NCBI GenBank assembly: GCA_963726125.1
Contig: CAVSBG010000009.1
Coordinates: 434,001 to 498,000, forward strand
DNA length: 64,000 nucleotides
Origin: JAMXLO01 sp963726125
GTDB lineage: Bacteria; Pseudomonadota; Alphaproteobacteria; Acetobacterales; Acetobacteraceae
Direction of reading: 5' to 3'
In this document: one piece after another, positions 1 through 9,375 of the stretch
How the letters are laid out: the number at the start of each line of letters is the position of its first letter
Numbering within the stretch: the stretch's first letter is position 1
Program-made: the position numbers and the translations under genes
Notes under the pieces: model-generated
What the model saw: the letters and a program-made list of their open reading frames with translations, nothing else
Told to the model about the DNA's origin: nothing
Database searches by the model: none

Positions 1-1
1 G

Positions 2-532
2 CCTCGCGTGTTGCTGCTGGATGAGCCTCTGTCTGCGCTCGACCCATTCCTGCGCGGCAAGGTCCGCGAGGAACTGAAGCGACTGCAGCGCGAACTGGGC
101 ATCAGCTTTATCCATGTCACGCATAGCCAGGACGAGGCGATGGCACTGGCTGACCTGATGGTGGTGATGGAGGATGGAGAGATCCGCCAGGCGGGACCGC
201 CGCGCGAAGTGTTTGAACGGCCGGCGAGTGCGTTCATCGCACGCTTCATAGGCGGCCATAACGTACTGCCGAGTGAGCGCGGGCTGATCGCGGTGCGCGC
301 GGACCGTTGCCGGCTTGGTATTGCGTCGGGTGGCGTGCCGCATGTAGCGGGCCACATCGCGGCGGTCGAATATCAGGGCGCAATGGTGCGAGTGGCGCTC
401 ACGACAAGCGGCGGTGACGAGGCGTCCGCACTGCTGCCGGACGGGGACTATTATGCACGACCAGTGTTGCCCGGCGAAGCTGCCACGCTGGTGTGGTCAG
501 AGCGCGATGCGCATGTTCTGGCGGAGCGCTGA
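2..532 (+). CDS. ABC transporter ATP-binding protein, 3' part only (PotA/CysA-like, with TOBE domain)
   Basis: The gene runs in from the left edge, so the Walker A motif and signature region are missing. What remains opens with the Walker B motif and D-loop (LLLDEPLSALD) followed by the switch histidine in FIHVTHSQDEAM. These belong to an importer ATPase that energises uptake through an inner-membrane permease. After about residue 80 the protein continues as a TOBE-like C-terminal region, which is typical of ATPases for polyamines, sulfate, ferric iron or sugars. The segment FIGGHNVL sits at the junction between the two domains. The substrate cannot be told from this fragment, and the permease and binding-protein genes must lie to the left. 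About 260 bases with no convincing gene follow before dsbD on the other strand. Confidence 0.9.
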   Translation, partial: PRVLLLDEPLSALDPFLRGKVREELKRLQRELGISFIHVTHSQDEAMALADLMVVMEDGEIRQAGPPREVFERPASAFIARFIGGHNVLPSERGLIAVRADRCRLGIASGGVPHVAGHIAAVEYQGAMVRVALTTSGGDEASALLPDGDYYARPVLPGEAATLVWSERDAHVLAER

Positions 533-791
533 TAGCAATTAGCCGCGCGAATGAGCCGCGTGTTTTTCGTGCATCACCTTCCCGCATCTGCGCCAAAGCT
601 TCTTCCTTTGCGATGCTGCCAACAGGCAATGCCGGGCGTATTGACCAGCCGGCGACGCAACAGCTGCTCGGAACGGTGCAATCGATGGGATCAGGCCTAT
701 CGCAATCGGCCAACGCTTCCAGCACCAACACCTCGCCACAATGGTCTCGCCGCTTCGACGCTACTGCCGGGAGAGATGGAATCACCTGGCC

Positions 792-2825
792 TCAACCGCG
801 ATCGAGTTCGCTCAACAACGTATTTTCGGTCAGTATTTGCGGCAGCACCGAAGGCTGGCCGTTCGGGGGATAATATACATACAAAGGTACCCCCTCGTGC
901 CCGTTCTCGCGCAGGTAGTTCGTGATGTTCGGATCCTGTCGCGTCCAGTCGCCCTTCAGATATGTCACGTGATGATCGGCGAACGCCCGCCGCACCGTGT
1001 TCGTATCGATCGCCACACGCTCATTCACCAGGCAGGTCACGCACCACGCGGCGGTCATGTCGACGAACACCGGTTTGCCCTCGGCGCGTAGCGCGGCGAG
1101 GCGGGCAGCAGTGAACGGCTCCGCGCCTGATCCCGCCGCCACCGTCAATGGTTCCAGCGGCGCCGAGGCAATGCCGCTCAACACCGCCAGCGCCGCCAGC
1201 AATGCCGCCACCGCCGCCGATTGGCCAATGCGGCGGCTGCGGTCGGCCGCCCCTTGCGTAAGTCCGAGCACCCAGCCTGCAAAACCGAGCAGCACCATTC
1301 CGACCGCAGTGCCCAGTACGCCGGATGACCCGGCCTCCTGGCTGACGACCCACACCAGCCACGCGCTCGCGCCGTACATCGGGAATGCCAGGGCCTGCCG
1401 CAGCACCTCCATCCATCGGCCGGGCTTTGGCGTCGCGCGACCCAGCGCCGGGATGGTCGCGACCAAGGCATAGGGCGCGGCAAAGCCCAGGCCCATCGCC
1501 AGGAACACCAGCATCGTCACAACCGGCGGCGCCGCGAGGCCAGCGGCAATCGCGACTCCCATGAACGGCGCGGTGCAGGGCGTCGCCACCACCACCGCGA
1601 GCAGCCCGGTGAAGAAGCTGCCGAGCTGTCCCGGCCGCGTCGCCATGCCATGGCCGGTACGCATAAGGCCCGTGCCGACCTGATAAACGCCGGACAGGTT
1701 CAGCCCAACGGCGAACAGCAGCCAGGCCATGCCGGCGACAAACACCGGGGACTGGAACTGGAACCCCCAGCCGGCGGCGGAACCGGCCGCTCGCGCGGCC
1801 AACAGCGCAGCACCCAGTGCAGCGAATGCCACCAGCACACCGGCGGTATAGGCGGCAGACTGGGCGCGCGCTCTACCGCCGGAAATGCCGGCAAGGCCGA
1901 CGACCTTCAGCGCCAGCACCGGAAACACGCAGGGCATCAGGTTGAGGATCAGGCCGCCAAACAGCGCCAGCACCAGCATCCGCTGCAGACGCATCGTCGG
2001 GGGCGGCGGCGGCACCGTACCGGGTTCCGCGCGCAACGCCACGTCGGTCTCCATGCCGGTTCGGTCGCGCACCGAAAGAATGCCGGACACGCCGTCCTGA
2101 GCGTGGAACGCCTTGCCCGGACTCAGTCCGAGCGTAAAGCCACCACGCCAGACCGTGAGCGGCTGAGCTGCGCCATCCCGGATCGTGCCAGGGCCAACGG
2201 GTATGAACCACGCGTCGACCACGGTGTCCGGGGTCAGCTCGGGCCCTTGCACCCACAGAGTGCCATCGCTGGCCATCACGGCCTGCCAGGGCGAAGGGCG
2301 CGGTATCCGCCGCTCGGCCGCCGCGAACAATGGCGCTTGCGCAGACGGTGCTCCCGAGCCGGCCGGCAGGTTGAGCTGGAAATTGGCCTCCTCCGGAACG
2401 CAGATATCGCGGCACACCAGCCATTCGGCGTGCGCCTTCACCAGGGTGCCGCCCGAGCCTGTCGGGGTCACAGTAACCGGCAGCAGCAGATCGCCAGTGT
2501 AGGCGTAGGTCGTCAGTGACCCCTCCGCGATACGCTGTGGCACCGGCCACCCGATCGGGCCGGCCCTCGCGCCGTCAGGCAGCGTCAGGTCCAGCGCGGG
2601 CGGTACGCCGGCATCGCCCGGGTTCTGCCAATAGGTGTGCCACCCAGGTGCCAACCGCAGTCGCAGGCCGATGTGGAATGATTTGCCCGGCGCGACCGTG
2701 TCGATGTCGGAGATCAGCGACGCCGTCGCGCGCGTGCTGGTGGCCTGGTTGCTCTCCAGCGCGTCGGCGCCAAACGACCAGCCAGCGAGCAGCAGACACA
2801 GGAGACCGGTCAACAGCCGCGACAT
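792..2825 (-). CDS. dsbD: DsbD-family protein-disulfide reductase (thiol:disulfide interchange protein)
   Basis: This is a 677-residue inner-membrane protein that carries reducing power from the cytoplasm to the periplasm. It has an N-terminal signal peptide (LLTGLLCLLLAGWSFGADA), a periplasmic DsbC/DsbD-like N-terminal domain to about residue 275, a polytopic core from about 280 to 560, and a C-terminal thioredoxin-like domain. The core contains the paired cysteines expected of the family (NLMPCVFPVL and ATPCTAPF). The last domain has the redox pair in TAAWCVTCLVNE. The start is supported by a GAGGA sequence about six bases upstream. It is transcribed away from hrpB across a 60-base gap. The long periplasmic domain resembles the ScsB/DsbD subgroup. 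LptD, encoded later in the window, has cysteines that could be clients of such a system, but that link is inference. Confidence 0.93.
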   Translation of the reverse strand: MSRLLTGLLCLLLAGWSFGADALESNQATSTRATASLISDIDTVAPGKSFHIGLRLRLAPGWHTYWQNPGDAGVPPALDLTLPDGARAGPIGWPVPQRIAEGSLTTYAYTGDLLLPVTVTPTGSGGTLVKAHAEWLVCRDICVPEEANFQLNLPAGSGAPSAQAPLFAAAERRIPRPSPWQAVMASDGTLWVQGPELTPDTVVDAWFIPVGPGTIRDGAAQPLTVWRGGFTLGLSPGKAFHAQDGVSGILSVRDRTGMETDVALRAEPGTVPPPPPTMRLQRMLVLALFGGLILNLMPCVFPVLALKVVGLAGISGGRARAQSAAYTAGVLVAFAALGAALLAARAAGSAAGWGFQFQSPVFVAGMAWLLFAVGLNLSGVYQVGTGLMRTGHGMATRPGQLGSFFTGLLAVVVATPCTAPFMGVAIAAGLAAPPVVTMLVFLAMGLGFAAPYALVATIPALGRATPKPGRWMEVLRQALAFPMYGASAWLVWVVSQEAGSSGVLGTAVGMVLLGFAGWVLGLTQGAADRSRRIGQSAAVAALLAALAVLSGIASAPLEPLTVAAGSGAEPFTAARLAALRAEGKPVFVDMTAAWCVTCLVNERVAIDTNTVRRAFADHHVTYLKGDWTRQDPNITNYLRENGHEGVPLYVYYPPNGQPSVLPQILTENTLLSELDRG

Positions 2826-2885
2826 GGGATTCCTCGAACACGCGAATTCGTGCGCATATGGCGCCGATTTCGCCGGATCGCCAGC

Positions 2886-5306
2886 ATGTTGCCCGCACTC
2901 CCCGTCACCGAGGCTATTCCGACGCTGCTGGGAACCCTCGCCGCCGGACGGAATGCCGTCCTGGTGGCGCCGCCTGGGGCGGGCAAGACGACACTGGTGC
3001 CGCTGGCCCTGCTCGACGAACCGTGGCGCGGTGATGGTCGGATCCTGATGCTGGAGCCGCGCCGGCTGGCCACGCGTGCCGCGGCGGCGCGCATGGCGTT
3101 CCTGCGCACAGAGGCAATCGGCGGCCTGGTCGGCTTTCGCACGCGAACTCGACGCGGCGGTGTCGCCAACGACACGGATCGAGGTGATAACGGAGGGGCT
3201 GCTGATCCGGCGATTGCAGGCCGATCAGGTGCTCGATGGCGTCGCGGCGGTGATCCTCGACGAGGTGCACGAGCGTTCTCTGGAGACCGACCTGGCGCTC
3301 GCGCTGTGCCTGGAATTGCAGCGCGTGCTGCGCCCGGAGCTGCGGCTGGTCGCGATGTCGGCAACCGCGGATGGCGCGCGGCTGGCGGGGTTGATGAACG
3401 CCGAGGTGGTCGAGAGTTCCGGACGGATGTTCCCCGTCGCGATCAGTCACGCCGCGCGCGACATTCCCGGACCGCGTGAGCTGCCCGATGCAATCGCGCG
3501 GGCAGTGCGAGAGGCATTGGCGCAGCACGAAGGCGACATCCTGGCGTTCCTGCCAGGCATGGCGGAGATCCGCCGCGCGCAGTCGGCGCTGGAGGGATGT
3601 GGTGCCCTGGTGCTGCCGCTGCACGGCGATCTGCCGCCGGCGGACCAGGATAAAGCGCTCCGGCCGGCGGACGGCAGGCGGGTGGTGCTGGCGACTTCGA
3701 TCGCCGAGACATCGCTGACGGTGCCGGGCGTCCAGATCGTGGTGGATGGCGGCTGGCGACGCGCCCCCCGGCTCGATCCCACCACCGGCCTCACGCGCCT
3801 TGCGACCGTGCGGATCTCGCGCGCGGCGGCCGAGCAGCGAGCAGGCCGTGCCGGACGCGAGGCGCCGGGTGTCGCCATCAGGCTGTGGTCAACCGCGCTG
3901 CATCGCGGAATGGCGCCGTTCGATCGGCCGGAAATCCTCGAGGCGGAACTATCGTCGCTGGTGCTCGACTGCGCGGCGTGGGGCGCCGCGCCGACGGATC
4001 TGGCATTCCTCGATCCACCGCCGCAGGGGGCTTTGGCGGCCGCGGGTGCGTTGCTGGCGGAACTCGGCGCTCTCGACGCGGAAGTGTGCATCACCGCAAC
4101 CGGCCGCCGGATGGCGGCACTCGGGGCGCATCCCAGGCTCGCCGCCATGATGCTGGCCGCGACGAATCCCGCCGAGGCGTCGCTCGCCGCAGATATCGCC
4201 GCGCTGTTGGAGGAACGCGATCCATTGCGCGGTCCCGAGGCCCCCGCGGAGATCGGTTCGCGCCTCGCCGCCATCGCCCACGGCGACCCGGCCGCGGATC
4301 GCGGTGCACTGGCCCGCATCCGGCGTGTCGCCGCGCAGTACCGGCGCCGGCTGCGGACGGATGCGGACCCGGAGGGCGATGCCGGCAGGCTGCTCGCCGC
4401 CGGGTTCCCGGATCGGATCGCGCAACGCCGCGGTGAGCCCGGCAGTTTCCGGCTGTCCGGCGGCGGCGGTGCGCGGCTGCCGCGAGCCGATCCGCTGGCA
4501 AACGCGCCGCTGCTGGCCGTGGCGGCGCTGGAAATGAAGCAGGCGGCGCGTATCAGGATGGCAGCGCGGCTCGATCCCGAGGCGTTACCCGCTTCGCGCA
4601 TCACCGAACAAATGGAGGTCAGCTTCGACAGCGCATCCGGCGCCGTGCTGGCACGGCGGCGGCGGCGGTTCGGCGCGCTGGTGCTGAGTGACAGGACAGA
4701 GCCGGCTGATCCCGTGGAGGTCGCCGGCGCGCTGGCCCGTGCCGTGGCGGCAGACAAACTGCGGTCGCTGCCATGGACCGACCAGGCGCGGCAGCTTCAG
4801 GCGCGGGCTGCGCTGATGCGTCGCCTGGAGCCGGCCAAGGCGTGGCCCGACCTGTCCGATGCGGGTACCTGATAGCCGAGATCGAATCCTGGCTGGCGCC
4901 GCACCTCGCCGGTTCGTCCCGACTCGGCGATGTCGGTCGGCTGGACCTCGTCGGCATCCTCCGCCGGTTGATCCCGTGGCATCTGGTGGGACAGCTGGAC
5001 GCGGCATTGCCGGCGCATCTCGATCTGCCGAACGGGCGCATCGCGGTTGACTACACGCAGACGGTCCCAGTGGCGTCGGCGAAGGCGCAGGCGTTCTACC
5101 GGGTGATTGCGACGCCGACACTCGCTGGTGGACGCGTGCCATTGCAGCTTGCGCTGTTGTCGCCGGCTGGGCGGCCGATCGCGATTACCGCTGACCTGGC
5201 GGGCTTCTGGGGGGCGGGTTGGGCAGACGTAAGGCGTGACATGCGCGGCCGCTATCCCAAGCACGACTGGCCGGAGGACCCGACGAGCGACAGGAACTCG
5301 CCATGA
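2886..5306 (+). CDS. hrpB: ATP-dependent helicase HrpB, reading frame broken twice
   Basis: This is a DEAH-box RNA helicase of the HrpB family. The first segment has Walker A (APPGAGKTT) and motif Ia (MLEPRRLATR). The second has the DEAH-type box as DEVHERS, motif III (AMSATADG), motif V (LATSIAETSLTVPGV) and motif VI (QRAGRAGR). The third is the HrpB-specific C-terminus (WLAPHLAG to the end). The frame shifts at about 3146-3147, where dropping one a restores VGFRTRLDAAVSP. It shifts back near 4863-4865, where one base is missing from a ggg run or two are extra. A +1 and a -1 give 2421 bases, or 807 codons, close to the usual 800-840 residues. ATG 2886 is preferred over 2850 because family members begin MLP.P. 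No homologue is known to use programmed shifts here, so sequence error or recent inactivation is likely. Confidence 0.88.
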
Positions 5307-5548
5307 GGCGATGGCAGCGCCTCCAGACCACTCGCACCGGCGAGCGGCATCCCCCGAGCCTGCCAACCGGCCTTGACCCTGGGCTTGTCCCGGTGGTCAT
5401 TCCCGGCGCAGCACTTCGGCGTCCACGTCGTTCCTTCGATGCGGCCATGCCCAGCTCGATTCAATTGTTGCACGCCAAGCCCTTACTTGTTGCGACGGCG
5501 CGGGAATGCCATGTGGTTCGTTCATCCGTTCGGAGTTCACGCATTATC

Positions 5549-6619
5549 ATGAGCCGCTGGATACGGCGTTCATCAGTCATGGCTGTCCTGACGCTGTTCG
5601 TCAGTGCCTGCACCGCCGGCGCGCCCGGGTTTGCCGTCGCACGCTCCGCTCCGGACAGTTTCGCGCCGCTGGTCAAGCGGGTGATGCCGGCGGTGGTCAA
5701 CATCGCGGTGACGGAGACGGTCACTGGCGGCGAGGTGCTGAGCGAACTGCCGCCCGAACTGCGTGATACCCCACTCGGCCGGGAGTTCCGCAAGCGATTC
5801 GGCAACCGCAAGGAACAGACGCTGGGCGCCGGCTCGGGCTTCATCATCGACTCATCCGGGCTGATCGTCACCAACAACCACGTCGTGGGGCACGCCGACA
5901 AAATCACCGTCTCACTGCCCGACGGAACGCGGCTGCCGGCCACCGTGATCGGCTCCGACGAACTGACGGATGTGGCCTTGATCAAGGTCATCGCCTCAAG
6001 GGCGTTGCCATCGGTGCAGTGGGGCGACTTACGACAGGCCGAGGTCGGCGATTGGGTCCTGGCAGGCGGAAATCCGTTCGGCCTCGGCGGGACGGTCACC
6101 GCCGGCATCATCTCGGCGCGCGGGCGCGACCTGGGCGCGGGACCGTTCGACAACTTCCTGCAGCTTGACGCACCGATCAACCCGGGGAACTCGGGCGGCC
6201 CGATCTTCAACATGGACGGCCAGGTGATCGCGATCAGCACAGCGATCGTGTCGCCGTCCGGTGGATCTGTCGGCATCGGTTTCGCCACGCCGAGCGAACT
6301 GGTGATCCCGATTATCGAGCAATTGCGCGCAAGCGGACGTATCGAGCGTGGCTGGCTCGGCGTGTCGGTCCAGGACTCGGACGACGGCGTGACCGTCGCA
6401 GGCGTCGAGCCGACCAGCCCGGCGGCGCGCGCAGGGCTGCAAAAGGGCGACATGATCCTGGCGGTGAACGGCGAGCACGTCGATACTTCGCGGGTGCTGA
6501 TTCGCTCCGTCGCGGCGCAACTGCCGGGCAAGTCGGTCAGCCTGTCGATCCGGCGGCAGGGGCGTGCCATGGATATTTCAATCACGGTCGGCCAGCGGCC
6601 TCCGGAGAGCCACGGCTGA
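5549..6619 (+). CDS. S1C (DegP/DegQ-like) trypsin-like serine protease with one PDZ domain
   Basis: This is a 356-residue periplasmic quality-control protease. Counting from ATG 5549, the triad is His111 (TNNHVV), Asp141 (LTDVAL) and Ser215 (NPGNSGGPIF). A single PDZ domain covers about residues 268-350 (GWLGVSV...GLQKGDMILAVNG). The N-terminus is hydrophobic and ends in VSAC, a good lipobox, so the protein may be a lipoprotein. Cleavage after AVA is the alternative. Upstream codons in the same frame (from 5303) look non-coding and include a REP-like stretch, so the later start is chosen. ATG 5579 is also possible. It sits nine bases before a two-component regulator, the usual arrangement for envelope-stress proteases co-expressed with their signalling pair. 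One PDZ instead of two places it with DegS/HhoA-type enzymes. Confidence 0.9.
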   Translation: MSRWIRRSSVMAVLTLFVSACTAGAPGFAVARSAPDSFAPLVKRVMPAVVNIAVTETVTGGEVLSELPPELRDTPLGREFRKRFGNRKEQTLGAGSGFIIDSSGLIVTNNHVVGHADKITVSLPDGTRLPATVIGSDELTDVALIKVIASRALPSVQWGDLRQAEVGDWVLAGGNPFGLGGTVTAGIISARGRDLGAGPFDNFLQLDAPINPGNSGGPIFNMDGQVIAISTAIVSPSGGSVGIGFATPSELVIPIIEQLRASGRIERGWLGVSVQDSDDGVTVAGVEPTSPAARAGLQKGDMILAVNGEHVDTSRVLIRSVAAQLPGKSVSLSIRRQGRAMDISITVGQRPPESHG

Positions 6620-6628
6620 GGGAGCGAG

Positions 6629-7315
6629 ATGATGCGGATCCTGGTGGTGGAAGACGACAAGGACGTCGGTGCCTTCGTCGTCCGCGGGTTGAAGGAAGCC
6701 GGCCACGTGGTGGAACACGCGGACAACGGCCGCGACGGTCTGTTCATGGCGGCGAGCGAGGCGTTCGACGCGGTGGTCCTGGACCGCATGCTGCCCGGCG
6801 GCATCGATGGCCTGCGGCTCCTCGAAACGCTGCGGGCGCAGAAGAACACCGTGCCGGTGCTGATCCTGTCGGCGCTCGCCGATGTCGATGAACGGGTGCG
6901 CGGATTGAAGGCGGGCGGTGACGACTACCTCACCAAGCCATTCGCGTTCGCCGAGCTGCTGGCAAGGGTCGAGGCGTTGGCGCGGCGCGGCAAGGGCGAG
7001 GGGCCGGTGACCAAACTGGTGGTCGAGGACCTGGAACTCGACCTGCTGTCGCGCCAGGTGAAGCGGGCAGGCCAGAAGATCGACCTGCAGCCGCGAGAAT
7101 TCCGGCTGTTGGAATACCTGATGCGGCACGCCGGCCAGGTCGTCACCCGCACCATGCTGCTGGAGGGCGTGTGGGACTACCATTTCGATCCGCAAACCAA
7201 CGTGATCGACGTGCACGTCTCGCGGCTGCGGCAGAAAGTGGACAAGCCGTTCCCAACGCCGCTGATCCATACCGTTCGTAACGCAGGCTATATGCTGCGC
7301 GCCGAAAGCGCGTGA
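6629..7315 (+). CDS. OmpR/PhoB-family response regulator
   Basis: This is a 228-residue transcription regulator with an N-terminal receiver domain and a C-terminal winged helix. The receiver has the acidic pocket (VVEDD), the phospho-acceptor Asp52 (VLDRMLPGG) and the conserved lysine in LTKPFAF. The DNA-binding domain (about 130-225) shows the standard LQPREFRLLEYLM and VDVHVSRLRQKVD signatures. The start ATGATG is preceded by GGGAGCGAG, and either ATG may be used. It lies between a DegP-like protease and a histidine kinase on the same strand and is probably co-transcribed with the protease. The kinase is 243 bases downstream, beyond a REP-pair repeat. The targets are unknown; control of the protease gene and envelope functions is inferred from position only. 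Confidence 0.93.
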   Translation: MMRILVVEDDKDVGAFVVRGLKEAGHVVEHADNGRDGLFMAASEAFDAVVLDRMLPGGIDGLRLLETLRAQKNTVPVLILSALADVDERVRGLKAGGDDYLTKPFAFAELLARVEALARRGKGEGPVTKLVVEDLELDLLSRQVKRAGQKIDLQPREFRLLEYLMRHAGQVVTRTMLLEGVWDYHFDPQTNVIDVHVSRLRQKVDKPFPTPLIHTVRNAGYMLRAESA

Positions 7316-7369
7316 TGGCGGCCGGACCACCGGTGCGGGCATCGCCGCGCTTTTACAGGCCGTCCAACC

Positions 7370-7480
7370 ACGTCATGGCCGGGCTTGACCAGGCCATCCC
7401 AAGCCGCAGCAATTTGCGAACGATGCAATCCAGGTCAGCGACAATCCCGTTGGGATGGCCGGATCCAGCCGGGTCATGAT
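7370..7480. repeat. REP-pair (REPIN-like) element, copy 1
   Basis: Two inverted copies of a palindromic unit flank a short spacer. The left arm is 7371-7400 (gtcatggccgggcttgacc...) and the right arm is 7452-7479 (gggatggccggatccagccg...tcatga). Each arm can fold alone and the two can pair with each other. The spacer contains gcgaacgatgcaatcca, whose reverse complement resembles the spacer of the copy at 33787-33908. The two elements are therefore the same family in opposite orientation. It separates the regulator gene from its kinase. Confidence 0.75.
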
Positions 7481-7558
7481 GCAATTGGCGGCATGTGGAG
7501 TACGTCAGCAATTAAGGCGGCCGGTATTAGCCTTTAGTATTGGCAGGAGTGGCTAGGT

Positions 7559-8992
7559 TTGCTGCTCGCCCGCCCGATCGTCGTGGTCGAAGGGCAATGG
7601 CCACGCCAAGGTTCCACCGGCAGGTTGTTGCGGTCAGCGGGGTTCCGGTTTGCGTTGGTCTATGCGGTGCTGCTGGCGCTGAGTGCCGCGGCACTGGCGA
7701 TGTTCCTGTGGTGGGCAACCGCCGGCTTGCTGGATCGACAGACCGAGGCAGCGATCCAGGCCGATTCGCAAAGCCTGTCCGAACGGTTCACCGCCGGCCG
7801 GATCCCCGCCTTGATCCTGACGATCGACGATCGGCTGACGCAGAACGTCGAGGACGATGCGATCTACCTGCTGGTCGATCCGTCCGGACGGCGTGTCGCC
7901 GGCAATCTCGAGCACTGGCCCTCGGGGGCGGCGCAGAGCGGCGGTTGGTACGAACTTCCGATAGAACGCGCCGGAACCCGCTCAATGGCGCTGGTGCAGA
8001 GCTTTACGCTACCGGACGGGTATCGCCTGCTGGTGGGACGCGATGCCAAGGTGCGCGCGCAATTGCGGCACCTGCTGACGGACGCTCTGCTGTGGGCCCT
8101 GTTGGTCGTTGTCGTGATGGCCTCCATCGGCGCACTGGTGGTACGGAGCCTGTTCCGCCGAACGCTCGCGAATGTCTCCGCAACGGCCGCCGCGATTGCC
8201 GGCGGCGATTTCACCCAACGCGTCCGTCTCTCCGGCCGGGGTGACGAATTCGACCAGCTCGCAGAGACCATCAACGACATGTTGGATCGGATCGGACGGC
8301 TGATGGAGGGAGTGCGCGAGGTATCGAATGCCATCGCACATGACCTGCGAACGCCGATCACGCGGGCGCGCGCCCGGCTTGAGGACGCCAGCCTCCATGC
8401 GACCACGGCGAGCGAGTTGCGCGCGGCGATCGAGCGGGCGACAGCGGACCTCGATGGCATCGTTGCAGTGTTCCAGGCGCTTCTGCGGATCGCGGAGATC
8501 GAGGCGGGGTCGCGGCGCTCGGCCTTCGCCCCGGTGGATCTGGCGCCGCTCCTGTCGGATGTGGCGGAGCTGTACGGTGCGCTCGCGGAGGAGAAGGGGA
8601 TCATGCTGGTGCTGGACGCACCCGCGACGCTGCCCACGTATGGCGATCGGGAACTGATCCAGCAGGCGGTGGCGAATCTGGTGGACAATGCGGTGAAGTT
8701 CTCGCCGTCGGAAAGCACCGTTCGGCTGTCCGCCGCAGCGACGCCTGGCGGGCTCGAGCTGGCGGTGTCCGATCAGGGCCCGGGTATTCCCGAGGGCGAT
8801 CGCGTGCGGGCGGCAGAGCGATTCTTCCGCGGCGAGTCGGCTCGGAACACGCCGGGTTCCGGCCTGGGGCTCGCGCTGGTGCAGGCGGTGGCGCATTTGC
8901 ACGGCGGCAGCCTCCAATTGGCGGATGCAGCACCGGGGCTGGTTGCCGTGCTGTCGTTGCCGAACCGCGAGCAGGCGGTGCCGGCTGGATAA
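7559..8992 (+). CDS. Sensor histidine kinase (HAMP, HisKA, HATPase)
   Basis: This is a 477-residue inner-membrane sensor kinase, the likely partner of the upstream OmpR-type regulator. It has a transmembrane segment at about 29-51, a periplasmic domain of about 120 residues, a second membrane segment at about 174-197, and a HAMP linker. The phospho-accepting His261 is in AIAHDLRTPITRAR. The ATP-binding domain has the N box (LVDNAVKFS), G1 (DQGPGIPEG) and G2 (GSGLGLALVQ). The start is TTG, chosen because AGGAG at 7545-7549 ends nine bases before it and an in-frame stop (tag, 7535) closes the frame upstream. The stimulus is unknown. Coupling to the adjacent protease suggests an envelope signal, which is inference. 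Confidence 0.93.
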   Translation: MLLARPIVVVEGQWPRQGSTGRLLRSAGFRFALVYAVLLALSAAALAMFLWWATAGLLDRQTEAAIQADSQSLSERFTAGRIPALILTIDDRLTQNVEDDAIYLLVDPSGRRVAGNLEHWPSGAAQSGGWYELPIERAGTRSMALVQSFTLPDGYRLLVGRDAKVRAQLRHLLTDALLWALLVVVVMASIGALVVRSLFRRTLANVSATAAAIAGGDFTQRVRLSGRGDEFDQLAETINDMLDRIGRLMEGVREVSNAIAHDLRTPITRARARLEDASLHATTASELRAAIERATADLDGIVAVFQALLRIAEIEAGSRRSAFAPVDLAPLLSDVAELYGALAEEKGIMLVLDAPATLPTYGDRELIQQAVANLVDNAVKFSPSESTVRLSAAATPGGLELAVSDQGPGIPEGDRVRAAERFFRGESARNTPGSGLGLALVQAVAHLHGGSLQLADAAPGLVAVLSLPNREQAVPAG

Positions 8993-9041
8993 CCTCCTTG
9001 TCATGTCGGCACCACGGGCCTGTGAGCCCAGGAATGGCATA

Positions 9042-9375
9042 ATGCCGCCCATGGTTCCAGGCTTGCGCATGACCGGGGTGGCTGGCGGGGTATCCTGCCT
9101 TGCGGTGGTGACGATGCTGCTGGGCGCTTCGCCGGTGGTTGGGCAATCGCAGCCATCGCCGGCGCAGGTCACCAGCGACACGCCGCAGGTCCTGCCTGCA
9201 CCTGCTCGACCAGGTCAGTGAGATGGTTCGGGTCGCCGATGCGCCACCGCCACAGGAGGTCATGGTGCTGTCGAGCGAGGGGCAGCGGATGTGCGATCAA
9301 GGGCTGACACGGGGCGGTATTCTGCGGCTACGGCGCGCGCTGATGTTGATGCTGCACCAGGATGGGAGCCCATAG
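9042..9375 (+). CDS. Small exported protein of unknown function, frame broken once
   Basis: The first part, from ATG 9042 (9051 and 9069 are alternatives), encodes a signal peptide (LAVVTMLLGASPVVGQ) and a short linker ending SDTPQV. It then runs out of frame. Reading one frame over gives CLHLLDQVSEMVRVAD, then VMVLSSEGQRMCDQGLTRGG and ILRLRRALMLMLHQDG, which looks like a genuine conserved domain. Removing one c from the cc at 9191-9192 joins them into 111 codons including the stop. The mature protein would have two cysteines (CLHLL and RMCDQG) and a basic C-terminal helix. It follows the histidine kinase by 49 bases on the same strand and may be part of that unit. I do not recognise the family. 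Confidence 0.6.

Noticed and set aside
399..785. Minus-strand open frame filling the gap between the ABC ATPase and dsbD
   Set aside because: It overlaps the end of the ATPase gene, has no ribosome-binding site and no recognisable motif; weak at best.
1650..2519. A 289-codon plus-strand open frame opposite dsbD
   Set aside because: Antisense to the membrane core of dsbD, with Arg/His/Gln-rich sequence and no motif.
3447..4757. A 436-codon minus-strand open frame opposite hrpB
   Set aside because: Ser/Arg/Ala-rich low-complexity translation, antisense to helicase motifs V and VI.
5373..5405. Further REP-like palindrome before the S1C protease
   Set aside because: Only part of the palindrome is recognisable (gggcttgtcccggtggtcat), too diverged to list as a copy.
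7864..8718. Minus-strand open frames opposite the histidine kinase
   Set aside because: Antisense to the HAMP and HisKA domains, with Arg/Ser-rich translation.
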